46,110 bases of DNA from an uncultured Hyphomicrobiales bacterium (GCA_903847605.1 CAINED010000070.1:1-46110); one strand, 5' to 3'. Numbered from the stretch's first letter, positions 7,674 through 15,581 are shown. The notes: generated by a model from the sequence alone, not told the origin. Made by a program: numbers and translations.

Positions 7674-8033
7674 TCAGCGGCGACAGGGGTATTCCTTGAA
7701 AATTGCAAAGACAAGAGTCGATACAAATGGGTCTGCCCGGGTCTTCGGGTTCCAATTCAAATAATCACTGAGAATGTCAATCATCTTTACGTCGGACAGT
7801 GTTTGCCCCGGAGGCACACAGAACAGTCGGTCGCGTTGAAGAACCTGCGCAAGCGCGTTTGATGTTCTCAGGCCGTCCGCGACCCCCTCAATGTAAAGCA
7901 GCGCCCCCGCGTTCTTACTCTTAAAGGCTCTTACTGCATCCGCCGCTGTATTCTCTTGGGCAGTTGCCGGTCCGCTGGCGCTGAATGCTAAGCATCCTGA
8001 TATCAGAGCCGCTTCTAGTAAACCTTTTAGCAT
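7674..8033 (-). CDS. Exported Rap1a/Tai-family protein
   Basis: A 119-residue precursor with a signal peptide (MLKGLLEAALISGCLAF to ATAQ). The mature part matches the Rap1a/Tai layout: an N-terminal helix, YIEGVADGL, then a first Cys in RDRLFCVPPGQTLSDV, a helical stretch ending in LNWNPKTRADP, and a last Cys in KEYPCRR. The two cysteines probably form a disulfide. Founding members are immunity proteins that neutralise type VI secreted amidase effectors in the periplasm. Many homologs are orphans of unknown role, and no effector gene is next to this one. It lies near the island's right edge, 49 bases from a lipoprotein gene in the same direction and downstream of it, so the two may be co-transcribed. 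Confidence 0.75.
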   Translation of the reverse strand: MLKGLLEAALISGCLAFSASGPATAQENTAADAVRAFKSKNAGALLYIEGVADGLRTSNALAQVLQRDRLFCVPPGQTLSDVKMIDILSDYLNWNPKTRADPFVSTLVFAIFKEYPCRR

Positions 8034-8082
8034 CAGCAGCGTCTTTCCAAGCTGGGTAGGATAGTAACCGAAGTGTAAGGCT

Positions 8083-8523
8083 CTAATTGCCTAGACGCTT
8101 CAACATGTCCGCAGCGTCGAATGCTCCTTGCGCGCCCGGCTCGTTGGCGTGGAACATGTAGACAGTAGCTCCAACGTTCGCCGTTGGCGCGTAGATTGGC
8201 GTGGAGCTGCTGGTACCGAACGCCGAAACGTTGTTGCCGAAACGCGTGGCATTGGCTTGGCCAGAAGAATAGACGCCTGTCAATTGTGAACCCTGTGAAA
8301 CCTGCGCCTGATCGAACCTGAAGTGTGTATACCCATTCTGCAACGTTAACTGCGCCGCGCGCTTCTGCGTATGCGTGCTAGCCTGTCCCGCAAACAGCAT
8401 ACCTGAAGCCTGTGTATCTAACCGGACCACATTTGGGGCGAGGGCAAGCTCTTGTGTCCGAATGCATCCTCCGAGCAGTAAACCTAAGCCGGCACACGTC
8501 AATGCCAATGCGCTCCATCTCAT
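8083..8523 (-). CDS. CC0125/CC1285-family lipoprotein
   Basis: A 146-residue predicted lipoprotein. MRWSALALTCAGLGLLLGGC ends in a lipobox with the lipidated Cys at about residue 20. The mature part contains KRAAQLTLQNGYTHFRF, the helix-plus-strand block (a-LtLq-GY-hF-v) characteristic of the small family named after Caulobacter CC0125/CC1285, followed by a Ser/Gly/Thr-rich linker and a C-terminal strand VGATVYMFHANEP. The function of the family is unknown; it is anchored in the envelope. Start 8523 is chosen because GGGGAG lies about nine bases upstream; an in-frame ATG at 8538 lacks one. It is the last intact gene before the island boundary and reads toward the Rap1a-like gene. Confidence 0.75.
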   Translation of the reverse strand: MRWSALALTCAGLGLLLGGCIRTQELALAPNVVRLDTQASGMLFAGQASTHTQKRAAQLTLQNGYTHFRFDQAQVSQGSQLTGVYSSGQANATRFGNNVSAFGTSSSTPIYAPTANVGATVYMFHANEPGAQGAFDAADMLKRLGN

Positions 8524-8709
8524 GTCTCTGCTCCCCATGCGTCATTCGTTACAGAGGCATTTGGACACGAATTGATGGATTTACCTAATGCGAAATTGGG
8601 GCCCTCGCTGTATTAGCGGATGGAGAGCGTTGACTTGCTCACACAAGAGTACCACACTACTCAAACATAGCGTCGCAACTGTTTGATTTGGTTGAATGCG
8701 AGAGTGCGG

Positions 8710-8734
8710 GGTTCGAATCCAGGTTCCCCAGCCA
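8710..8734 (+). other. tRNA 3'-end fragment, probable island attachment site
   Basis: The 25 bases read as the end of a tRNA. The T-loop TTCGAAT (8712-8718), 3' T-stem CCAGG (8719-8723), 3' acceptor strand TTCCCCA, discriminator G and CCA (8732-8734) are all present. The pattern is closest to tRNA-Gln. The bases just upstream do not pair as a tRNA 5' T-stem (only G8710, G8711 and C8707 fit) and no tRNA body precedes, so this is a copy of the 3' end only. That is the usual att core left by integrases that target tRNA genes. Confidence 0.6.
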
Positions 8735-8769
8735 ATCTATAAAAGATCGAAAATTCAAAGATTTAAGTC

Positions 8770-8994
8770 GTGTGCTATGTGGCCTCTCGTAACATGGCGT
8801 CGGCGCTGTCGTGCCCGGTCGACGTTATCAGGATGGATGCGGCGACACAAAAAGCGATCGTCGCTTATCCCGCCGACTGTCAGGTCTGCCATCTCTGCGA
8901 GGACGATTGTCCGAGCCACAGCATCAGCCTTAGTCACGACATCAGTAATTCCCGCCGCTTCAGCAATTACGATCAATACGGACTGAAAATCTGA
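8770..8994 (+). pseudogene. 4Fe-4S ferredoxin, 5'-truncated
   Basis: From Cys codon 8812 the frame reads CPVDVIRMDAATQKAI, then YPADCQVCHLCEDDCPSH and a tail RRFSNYDQYGLKI. This is the second half of a small two-cluster ferredoxin: the last Cys-Pro of the first cluster motif and the full CxxCxxCxxxCP of the second. The first CxxCxxC is missing. Codons 8770-8811 encode unrelated residues. A GTG at 8770 could allow translation, but the product would lack a complete first cluster and is probably not functional. The break lies about 40-80 bases past the tRNA fragment, so the truncation is probably linked to island insertion or a later deletion. It runs into the PNPOx-like gene 22 bases on, suggesting an original operon. 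Confidence 0.65.
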
Positions 8995-9016
8995 ACCACA
9001 ATCATCGGAGGCTCCC

Positions 9017-9442
9017 TTGGCCATCAGCGAAAATATCCGCAAACTCGTGAACAATGCGTGGGAGGAAGGCTATGTCTGCCTTCTCGCCACAGCGGGCCCG
9101 GATGGGCCGAATGTCAGTCCCAAGGGCAGCATGATGATTTTCGACGACCAGTCGCTCGCCTATTGGGAGCGTTCGAAGAAAAAGGCGCTCGAAAATCTCG
9201 CACATGACAATCGCGTCTGCGTTATCTACAGCAACATGCATGCTCAGAAGGATGGGAGACTGTCGTCGGGTATCCTGCGCTTCTACGGACGCGCGGAATT
9301 ACATGAAAGCGGGCCGATGCGCGAGGCAATCTTCGCACGCCTCAGCGAACGCGAACAGACCCACGACGGCGCAGACACCGGGATCGGCGTACTGATCCGC
9401 CTCGACCGAGCTGCCGACGTCCGGGGAAAGCCGCTGGGCTGA
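9017..9442 (+). CDS. Pyridoxamine 5'-phosphate oxidase-like FMN-binding protein
   Basis: A 141-residue single-domain split-barrel protein of the PNPOx-like class. CLLATAGPDGPNVSPKGSM is the typical first hairpin, and LAYWERSKKKALENLAHDNRVCV is the helix and strand that contact flavin phosphate. Members bind FMN, F420 or biliverdin and reduce varied substrates; the reaction here is unknown. TTG 9017 is taken as start because GGAG ends six bases upstream and the family begins with a helix followed by the ATxGPDG hairpin. It sits between the broken ferredoxin (22-base gap) and an amidohydrolase (40-base gap) in the same direction, a flavin/electron-transfer setting in a catabolic operon. Confidence 0.85.
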   Translation: MAISENIRKLVNNAWEEGYVCLLATAGPDGPNVSPKGSMMIFDDQSLAYWERSKKKALENLAHDNRVCVIYSNMHAQKDGRLSSGILRFYGRAELHESGPMREAIFARLSEREQTHDGADTGIGVLIRLDRAADVRGKPLG

Positions 9443-9482
9443 AGTCATCATCCGAAATTTTAGCAAGGGACCGGGAGCGACT

Positions 9483-10337
9483 ATGGCGTCCGCGATTGTC
9501 GATATTCATCCGCATGTGATTTCGCCCGACGAGGGCAAATACCCCCGCGATCCGCTCGGCGGAATCCTCTCCGATTGGGCGCGCGATCGTCCAGTCACCC
9601 CCGACATGATGATTGCCGCCATGGACGAAGCGGGGGTTGCACGTTCCGCCCTGGTGCAAGCTTCAACGTGCTACGGCTACGACAACTCGCTCGTCGCGGA
9701 TGCCGTGCGCGCCTATCCCGACCGTTTCGACGGCGTGTTCTCGGTGGATGTCCTTGCAGCGGATGCGCCGGCGCAAATTCGCAAATGGGTCGGCGAGGGA
9801 TTGTCATGCCTGCGCCTCTTCACGACCGGCAGCACGATGCCTGACCAGGCCGGCTGGCTCGACGATCCCCGTTCCTTTGCTGCCTGGGAATGTGCGCAGG
9901 AGATGGCCATACCTGTTTGCGTGCAGATGCGCCTGAAAGCCGTGCATCAATTGCGCACGCTGCTGGAGAAGTTTCCGCGCGCAATCGTCATTCTCGATCA
10001 TCTCGCCTCCCCCGATGCAAGCGATGGCGCGCCCTATCTTGCAGCGCAGCCGCTGTTCGAACTTGCCGCCTACCCGAATGTCCACCTGAAGCTCACGATC
10101 CGCAACATACGCATGATCGCCGAAGGCGGCGGCCCGTTCGAACCCTATTTCCGTAAAGTCGTCGACACGTTCGGTCCCTCTCGCATTGCCTGGGGCTCGA
10201 ACTTTCCAACGTCGGATGCTTCACTCAAGCGAATCGTCGACGAGAGTCTGAAAGCACTCGCTTTCCTTTCGGATGACGAGCAGGAATGGATATTGCGCAA
10301 AACCGCCGAAAAGCTTTATCCGAAGCTTGCCCGCTGA
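9483..10337 (+). CDS. Amidohydrolase family 2 (COG3618-type) hydrolase
   Basis: A 284-residue TIM-barrel hydrolase of the amidohydrolase-2/PDC-hydrolase group, which opens lactones, pyrone dicarboxylates and related acids. The barrel starts with the metal-site pattern IVDIHPHV (D7, H9, H11). Further ligand positions are seen in ILDHLASPD (His after strand 6) and IAWGSNFPTSD near the C-terminus. The length is normal for the family. GGGAG six bases before ATG 9483 supports the start. It is followed 26 bases later by a Bug receptor, an arrangement in which the receptor often delivers the hydrolase's substrate. The exact substrate is not determinable. Confidence 0.85.
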   Translation: MASAIVDIHPHVISPDEGKYPRDPLGGILSDWARDRPVTPDMMIAAMDEAGVARSALVQASTCYGYDNSLVADAVRAYPDRFDGVFSVDVLAADAPAQIRKWVGEGLSCLRLFTTGSTMPDQAGWLDDPRSFAAWECAQEMAIPVCVQMRLKAVHQLRTLLEKFPRAIVILDHLASPDASDGAPYLAAQPLFELAAYPNVHLKLTIRNIRMIAEGGGPFEPYFRKVVDTFGPSRIAWGSNFPTSDASLKRIVDESLKALAFLSDDEQEWILRKTAEKLYPKLAR

Positions 10338-10363
10338 TACTTGTCTGCACGAGGGAGAATGAC

Positions 10364-11329
10364 ATGACGAATATCGCGACGAAGCTTTCCATGGCATTCG
10401 CTGCGTTCACGTTTTCCTGCGTTACCGCCCTCGCGCAGGCGAACACGACGCGCATCATCGTTCCCTTCGCGCCCGGAGGCGGGCAGGATGTGCTTGCCCG
10501 CATCATTGCGCCGGAACTCGGTACGCTCCTCGGCGAGACCATCATTATAGAGAACCGTGCGGGCGCGGGAGGGGCGACAGGCGCTGGCGTTGTCGCCCGG
10601 TCTGCGCCAGATGGCCGTACGCTCGTCATGGCTGCTTCGAGTCACACGATCAGCGCTGCGATCAACAAGAACCTGCCCTTCGATCCTGTGAAGGATTTCA
10701 CGGCTGTCGCGCATGTCGGCACCGGAGCGATGATGGTACTGGTGAATGCGAAGCTTCCGGCAAAATCGGTGATGGAACTGGTTGAACACGCGAAGGCGAA
10801 CCCCGGCAAACTCAACTATGCTTCCGCGGGCGTCGGCAGCGCGACGCATATGGCGATGGCGAATTTCTCCAGCAGGACAAGCATCAGTGTCGTTCATGTT
10901 CCCTTCAAAAGCACGGCCGAAGCGCTGAATGCCCTTGTGACGAACGTGACGCAGGTTCTCATCGTGCCGACGCTCGGTTCGCAGACTTTTGTCACGAATC
11001 CCGATGTGCGCATTCTGGCGGTTATGTCCAGGGAACGTATCCCCTCGTTGCCGAACACGCCGAGCGTTGTCGAAAGTGGCTTGACCGGCGTCGAATTTTC
11101 CTCGTGGTTTGGCCTGCTGGGGCCGGCGAAAATTCCACCTGACACCCTCGAACGGATCAATGCCGCAGTCTCGAAAGTCATCTCCATGCCTGCGGTGTTC
11201 GAGAAAATCGAACAGCAGGGTATCGAGCCGAAACCCATGAGCCCGGCCAATTTCGCCCAACTTCTCGCCAATCATTTCGAGTCGACCAAGGCGATCGTGA
11301 AAGCTGCTGGGATTGCTCAGGGGGATTGA
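10364..11329 (+). CDS. Bug-family (TTT) solute-binding protein
   Basis: A 321-residue periplasmic receptor with signal peptide (MTNIATKLSMAFAAFTF to ALAQA). Family blocks are RIIVPFAPGGGQDVLARII, IIENRAGAGGATG, APDGRTLVMA, KANPGKLNYASAGVGSATH and VPFKSTAEALNAL. Bug receptors bind carboxylated or amidated small molecules with a closed two-lobe fold. ATG 10364 is preferred over the frame's first ATG at 10286 because it starts the signal peptide and follows GAGGGAGA. It lies 26 bases after an amidohydrolase and 109 bases before lysR. No TctA/TctB genes occur in the window, so it must share membrane components encoded elsewhere. Confidence 0.92.
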   Translation: MTNIATKLSMAFAAFTFSCVTALAQANTTRIIVPFAPGGGQDVLARIIAPELGTLLGETIIIENRAGAGGATGAGVVARSAPDGRTLVMAASSHTISAAINKNLPFDPVKDFTAVAHVGTGAMMVLVNAKLPAKSVMELVEHAKANPGKLNYASAGVGSATHMAMANFSSRTSISVVHVPFKSTAEALNALVTNVTQVLIVPTLGSQTFVTNPDVRILAVMSRERIPSLPNTPSVVESGLTGVEFSSWFGLLGPAKIPPDTLERINAAVSKVISMPAVFEKIEQQGIEPKPMSPANFAQLLANHFESTKAIVKAAGIAQGD

Positions 11330-11438
11330 GACTTAAGCAAACTTATTTATGGGAGTTTTCAAATTCGATAAAAAATGATTATGACTCTTGTGGCGGGCGG
11401 GGCAGTAGGAGGGGGCCCTTTCCGCGCGGAGGGCAGTC

Positions 11439-12368
11439 ATGGATATTCGCCATCTCAGAAACATGCTGGCGGTGATTGAGCAGGGAAGCCTCGGCAAGGC
11501 CTCACTCAAGCTGAATATCTCCCAGCCGGCGCTGACCAAGAGCATTCAGAGGCTTGAAGAGCATCTGGGCGTGCGGCTTTTCGATCGCGTCAGCCGGGGC
11601 ATGAGTCCGACGGTTTTCGCAGAAAGCCTGCAAGGCTATGCCAAAGCCGCCTGCATCGGCATGGCGGAAGCCGAAGGCCGGATTGCCGCGCTGCGCAACG
11701 GGACTGAAGGCGTCGTCACCGTCGCCGCGCCACCACAGATCGCGACGGAACTCCTGCCGCAGATTCTCGTGCGTCTGGCGAACGACCGGCCCAAGCTCCA
11801 GATACGCATCGTGTCGCAGAACAAGGACTTGTTCAGGGATCTCGTCGAAGGCCATTTCGATCTCGTCGTGGCAATGCTTTACGATGAATTCCCGGAAGAA
11901 GGCCTGGAGCGGCAATGGCTGTTCGAAGATCGCCTCGTGATGGTGATGAGCGGGCGCCATCCGCTCGCCAAACGCAAGAATTTGCAACCGCGTGATCTGG
12001 TGGCAGAAAAGTGGGTATTCGCCGATACGGACACTTGGAACCAGAAACGGCTGCGCCTCTACTTCGAACAAGCCGGTCTGCCCTTGCCGGCAGCGCGCAT
12101 GGAATGCCGCAATCCCGCTGTCCTCAAGGAGATCGTCGCCGGCAGCGATTTTGTCAGCGTCATCGCGCGGCTGGGGATCGAACGCGAATTGAAGTCGAGT
12201 TCCCTGAAGGCCGCCGACATTGCCTCGCCTCTGATGCAGCGGCCGATCGGCGTCGTGCGCCGGGCGCGCGAGCCGATGTCCCCGGCGGTCAGGTCGTTCG
12301 TGCAGATTGCACAGGATGTCTGCCGGGCGCGATATCCACAAAAGGTGAGCGACGCACCGGTCTCATAG
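11439..12368 (+). CDS. LysR-family transcriptional regulator
   Basis: A 309-residue LysR-type regulator. The winged helix-turn-helix is at residues 1-60 (MDIRHLRNMLAVIEQGSLGK, then ISQPALTKSIQRLEEHLGVRLFDR), followed by a linker helix and the two-lobe effector domain from about residue 90. It would sense a small acid and control the genes around it. All neighbours on both sides read in the same direction, so control may be of the downstream set rather than the usual divergent gene. A T-N11-A palindrome overlapping its own stop codon (12365-12379), 74 bases before the next start, supports this. Start ATG 11439 matches the family's usual N-terminus. Confidence 0.93.
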   Translation: MDIRHLRNMLAVIEQGSLGKASLKLNISQPALTKSIQRLEEHLGVRLFDRVSRGMSPTVFAESLQGYAKAACIGMAEAEGRIAALRNGTEGVVTVAAPPQIATELLPQILVRLANDRPKLQIRIVSQNKDLFRDLVEGHFDLVVAMLYDEFPEEGLERQWLFEDRLVMVMSGRHPLAKRKNLQPRDLVAEKWVFADTDTWNQKRLRLYFEQAGLPLPAARMECRNPAVLKEIVAGSDFVSVIARLGIERELKSSSLKAADIASPLMQRPIGVVRRAREPMSPAVRSFVQIAQDVCRARYPQKVSDAPVS

Positions 12369-12379
12369 CAATTTGCTAT
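12365..12379. promoter_or_regulatory. Probable LysR box (T-N11-A palindrome)
   Basis: ATAGCAA-T-TTGCTAT is a perfect inverted repeat with a one-base centre and contains T12366-N11-A12378, the standard LysR recognition pattern. It overlaps the lysR stop codon (12366-12368) and lies 74 bases before the next gene. It is probably the activation site of the downstream amidohydrolase-receptor-decarboxylase genes. Confidence 0.55.
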
Positions 12380-12452
12380 GGCCTAAAGACAATTTGATAT
12401 TAGTCTAGCATGAAGGCTGGCGGCAATATCCCCGAAAAACGGGGAGAATGAA

Positions 12453-13343
12453 ATGGAAGTCGCGGCGCCAGCATTCCCTGGATGGGACAGGAATATTCGC
12501 GCGCCCGCGCCGCTGCCACCGGACGGAAGCTGCGATTGCCAATTCCATATCTACGGCGATGCCCAGGTCTATCCGCCCAAACAGGGGGCTCTCTACGATC
12601 CGCCCGATGGGCGCTTCGAGGATATGCGGCGCGTGCATGCAAAAATGAACTTTCAGCGCGGCGTGATAGTTCACGCGATGCCCTATGACACCGACCATCG
12701 CCTGCTCATCGACACATTGAGCGCGCTGGACGACCGCACCAACATACGCGCGATCGCGATCATCAAGGACAATGTCAGCGATAAGGAACTCGACAAACTG
12801 AAGTCGCTCGGCGTCGTCGGCGCACGCTTCAACATCGGCAGCTACTACAAGGAAGCGCAGCCTCCCGAGGCGATTCTGCGATCCATCGAGCGTGCAAGGG
12901 AAATCGGCTGGCACGCGCGTATTCACGTTGCCGGTCATCATATTCACGAACATGCCGATGTCCTCTCCAGGGTGAAAGACATCACTTATGTCGTCGATCA
13001 TCTCGGCCATGTGGATTTTGCCGAAGGGCTGAATTCTCCGACCATGAAATTTCTGATCGACCGGCTGAAAAATCATGGCTGGTGGATGATGCTGTCGAAC
13101 GGCGCGCGCCTCTCGGCAATGACCGATGACTGGGACGACGCCGTGCCGTTTGCGAAGGCGTATATCGAAGCCGCGCCAGACCGCACGATCTGGGGTTCTG
13201 ACTGGCCGCATGTACGCTGGCGCAAGAGCCGCATGCCGAACGAGGCCGAACTCGTCGAACTATTTTACCGCTACGCCGATCACGATCGCGAGTTGATACG
13301 ACGTATTCTCGTGGACAATCCGGCGCGGCTGCATGGATTTTGA
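12453..13343 (+). CDS. Amidohydrolase, 2-pyrone-4,6-dicarboxylate hydrolase (LigI)-like
   Basis: A 296-residue TIM-barrel hydrolase of the COG3618 group that includes LigI, which hydrolyses pyrone dicarboxylate in aromatic breakdown, and sugar-lactone and sulfomuconolactone hydrolases. The strand-1 motif reads CDCQFHIYG, so Q30 replaces the first His of the usual DxHxH. LigI itself works without a bound metal, so this change is tolerable. Other active-site blocks are GARFNIGSYY, ARIHVAGHHI, VVDHLGHVD and IWGSDWPHV. A ribosome site GGGGAGAATGAA precedes ATG 12453. It follows a LysR box and leads into a Bug receptor and a ThDP decarboxylase, so its product may be decarboxylated next. The substrate is unknown. 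Confidence 0.82.
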   Translation: MEVAAPAFPGWDRNIRAPAPLPPDGSCDCQFHIYGDAQVYPPKQGALYDPPDGRFEDMRRVHAKMNFQRGVIVHAMPYDTDHRLLIDTLSALDDRTNIRAIAIIKDNVSDKELDKLKSLGVVGARFNIGSYYKEAQPPEAILRSIERAREIGWHARIHVAGHHIHEHADVLSRVKDITYVVDHLGHVDFAEGLNSPTMKFLIDRLKNHGWWMMLSNGARLSAMTDDWDDAVPFAKAYIEAAPDRTIWGSDWPHVRWRKSRMPNEAELVELFYRYADHDRELIRRILVDNPARLHGF

Positions 13344-13380
13344 CTGCTGGCGACAAGTGCAGAGAACCGGGGGAGGCATG

Positions 13381-14421
13381 ATGAGCGTTGCAAGGCTGCT
13401 TTGCGCTGCGTCTCTGATCGTCGGAGCATGCAGCGGGCATGTTCGTGCCCAGAGCGTCGAGGATTTCTACAAGGGCAAGCGCCTCACCGTTTACGTGGGG
13501 TCCTCGCCCGGTGGCGGCACAGATGTCTATGCGCGTATTCTCGCAAATTATATTGGCAATTTCATTCCGGGCCGGCCTGTCGTCGCGGTGAGTCACGTGC
13601 CCGGCGCCAATGGTCTCGTGCTCGCGAACCAGTTGCAGCGCACGCTGCCGAAAGACGGAACGGCGATTGCTACCTTCGACCGTTCGGCCGTGCTGCATTC
13701 CCTCTGGGAGAATCCCGCGGCGCAGTTCGCCGCCAACGAGATCAACTGGATCGGCAGCCTGAACATCGACACGAGCACTTGCGTCACCTGGCACACGACC
13801 GGCATCGACACGCTGGAGAAGTTCCTTTCGCAAGACGTCGTCATCGGCTCCACCGCCGTTTATCACGCCAATCTCCTGAACTCGCTCTTCGGCGCGAAAA
13901 TCAAGCAGGTTACCGGTTATCCCGGCGGCAACGACGTGCTGCTCGCCCTTGAACGCGGCGAAGTGCAGGGCCGCTGCAACTGGTCGTGGTCTTCCATCAT
14001 CGGCACGCGCCCCGCATGGGTGAAGGAAAAGAAGCTTAACGTTCTCGTTCAATTCGCCGAGCAGAAGCACCCGGCCTTGCCAGACGTGCCACTCGTGACG
14101 GAGATCGTCAGGAACGAACGCCAGCGCATGATGATCGATCTCATCCTGACGACGCAGACGATGGCGCGCCCCTTTGCAGCCCCGCCGGGCCTGCCCAGGG
14201 ATCGCGTCGACGCGCTACGTCAGGCTTTCATCGCGATGGCGAGGGACCGTGAATTCATGATGACAGCTGAGAGCCAGCAGCTTGAAATCTCGCCAGTCGA
14301 CGGCGTGTCCATTCAGGCCTCGCTGGCGCGCGTTTCCGCCCTGCCGCGCGAGGTCATCATCGAATTGCGCGAGGTTACACTCGGGAAGGAAGCATCATCG
14401 AAAATGGGCAAACCGCGATGA
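13381..14421 (+). CDS. Long-type Bug-like (TTT) solute-binding protein
   Basis: A 346-residue periplasmic receptor of the longer Bug-like branch. After a signal peptide (MSVARLLCAASLIVGA to VRAQ) comes VEDFYKGKRLTVYVGSSPGG, the signature opening of this branch, then PGRPVVAVSHVPGANGLVLA and the APKDGT-like block PKDGTAIATFDRS. GGGAGG at 13371-13376 gives ideal spacing to ATG 13381 rather than the adjacent ATG 13378. The C-terminal lobe contains ARPFAAPPGLPRDRVDALRQ, a recurring pattern. It lies 37 bases after the LigI-like gene and 22 before the decarboxylase alpha gene, in the same direction. Ligands of this branch are largely uncharacterised. Confidence 0.88.
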   Translation: MSVARLLCAASLIVGACSGHVRAQSVEDFYKGKRLTVYVGSSPGGGTDVYARILANYIGNFIPGRPVVAVSHVPGANGLVLANQLQRTLPKDGTAIATFDRSAVLHSLWENPAAQFAANEINWIGSLNIDTSTCVTWHTTGIDTLEKFLSQDVVIGSTAVYHANLLNSLFGAKIKQVTGYPGGNDVLLALERGEVQGRCNWSWSSIIGTRPAWVKEKKLNVLVQFAEQKHPALPDVPLVTEIVRNERQRMMIDLILTTQTMARPFAAPPGLPRDRVDALRQAFIAMARDREFMMTAESQQLEISPVDGVSIQASLARVSALPREVIIELREVTLGKEASSKMGKPR

Positions 14422-14443
14422 CATCGAACAACAGGAGAAAGCC

Positions 14444-14977
14444 ATGAGTATGGCAGATACGATAGCTCCGCCAAAACTTCGCGGCGCTGGCGTCATTGAG
14501 GAAATCAAGCGAGCGAACATCACCCATGTCTTGTCCGTGCCGGACCAGCATACATCGAGCGGGCTGCTGAAACCGATTTCACAGGATTCGGATTTCAACC
14601 TCATTCGCGTCTGCAAGGAGGACGAGTGCCTCGGCATCGCCGCAGGCCTCACATATGGCGAGATCCGCTCGCTCATCCTCATTCAATATACGGGCTTTCT
14701 CTACGCGCTGAACGCCATTCGTGGCGTCGCCTGCGAGCAGAAATTGCCGATCTGCCTGATGATCGGATTGCTCGGCAAGGAACCAGGCGTCGTGCCAACA
14801 AAGTCGAGCCGCTTCGGCCTGCGCATCATTGAGCCGATCCTCGATGTCGTTGGCATTCCTCATGTCTGCATTGATGACGACCGCGATCTGCCAAAAATTG
14901 CGCCCATGATCGAACTCGCCTGGCGCGAGTCCAAACCCACAGCCATTCTCATCGGCGGACGCCCGGAGGCGAAATGA
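14444..14977 (+). CDS. ThDP-dependent decarboxylase, alpha (Pyr-domain) subunit
   Basis: A 177-residue protein consisting only of the pyrimidine-binding domain of a thiamine diphosphate enzyme. The layout matches the alpha subunit of sulfopyruvate decarboxylase (ComD) and the N-terminal half of phosphonopyruvate decarboxylase: VIEEIKRANITHVLSVPDQ, then RVCKEDECLGIAAGLTYG with the conserved Glu (about E61) that activates the cofactor, then QYTGFLYALNAIRGVA. AGGAG stands seven bases before ATG 14444. The stop overlaps the start of the beta subunit by four bases (ATGA), so the two chains are translationally coupled. They would decarboxylate a 2-oxo acid to an aldehyde. The actual acid is unknown; sulfopyruvate is only one candidate. 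Confidence 0.85.
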   Translation: MSMADTIAPPKLRGAGVIEEIKRANITHVLSVPDQHTSSGLLKPISQDSDFNLIRVCKEDECLGIAAGLTYGEIRSLILIQYTGFLYALNAIRGVACEQKLPICLMIGLLGKEPGVVPTKSSRFGLRIIEPILDVVGIPHVCIDDDRDLPKIAPMIELAWRESKPTAILIGGRPEAK

Positions 14978-15534
14978 TCGACCGCAAACAGGCGCTGGCG
15001 CTTCTCGCCAGCAAAATCACCAACCAGATCGTCGTGGCCACCTATAGTTCCGCCACGGACTGGCTCAGCATCATCGACCGCCCTCTCAACTATTTCTCAT
15101 CCGGCGCAATGGGGCTAGCCTCCTCCCATGGGCTAGGACTTGCGATTGCAAGACCTGAGAGGCGCGTCATAGTTCTCGACGGCGACGGCTCGCTGCTGAT
15201 GAACCTGCCGACGCTGGTCACCATTGGACGCATGGCCCCGCGAAATCTGACGCATCTCGTCTTTCGCAATGGCACTTATGAAGCGAATGGGGGCCATCCC
15301 ATTCCCAATCCCGAAGTGGATTTCGAGGGACATGCGCGCGCCGCGAAGATCAGGCACTGCTTCACGGTTTCGGACATAGAGTCCTTGGAGAAGCGCTTCG
15401 ACGATATATTCAATGCCGAGGGGCCGGTGTTCGGCTGTGTGAATGTCGAACAGGGCGTTCTCGGGCCGCGCAGCTACAAGGATATGTACAAGAACGAGAG
15501 ACGCGTCGCCTTCAGGCAGGCGTTGCGGCAATAA
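14974..15534 (+). CDS. ThDP-dependent decarboxylase, beta (PP-domain) subunit
   Basis: A 186-residue partner carrying the diphosphate-binding domain. The ThDP/Mg motif is GDGSLLMN (70-77) with the closing Asn at N99 (FRNGTYEANGG), as in the ComE subunit of sulfopyruvate decarboxylase and in phosphonopyruvate decarboxylase. SSGAMGLASSHGLGLAIA is the usual helix preceding the motif. It overlaps the alpha gene by four bases and would assemble with it into an alpha-beta enzyme. A long-type Bug receptor follows 47 bases later, so the decarboxylase is enclosed by two receptors of the same branch, implying a dedicated uptake and breakdown route. Confidence 0.88.
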   Translation: MIDRKQALALLASKITNQIVVATYSSATDWLSIIDRPLNYFSSGAMGLASSHGLGLAIARPERRVIVLDGDGSLLMNLPTLVTIGRMAPRNLTHLVFRNGTYEANGGHPIPNPEVDFEGHARAAKIRHCFTVSDIESLEKRFDDIFNAEGPVFGCVNVEQGVLGPRSYKDMYKNERRVAFRQALRQ

Positions 15535-15581
15535 TTCGCGACGGGTGCGGCAACTGCGAGCGAGCAAAGGGAGGAGCCGAG

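Noticed and set aside
8640..8734. A complete tRNA gene
   Set aside because: Only the T-loop, 3' T-stem, acceptor strand and CCA are present. No anticodon arm, D arm or 5' acceptor strand can be formed from the preceding bases.
10316..11275. A 319-codon minus-strand open frame
   Set aside because: It is antisense to a Bug receptor that shows all family blocks; the product looks like a shadow.
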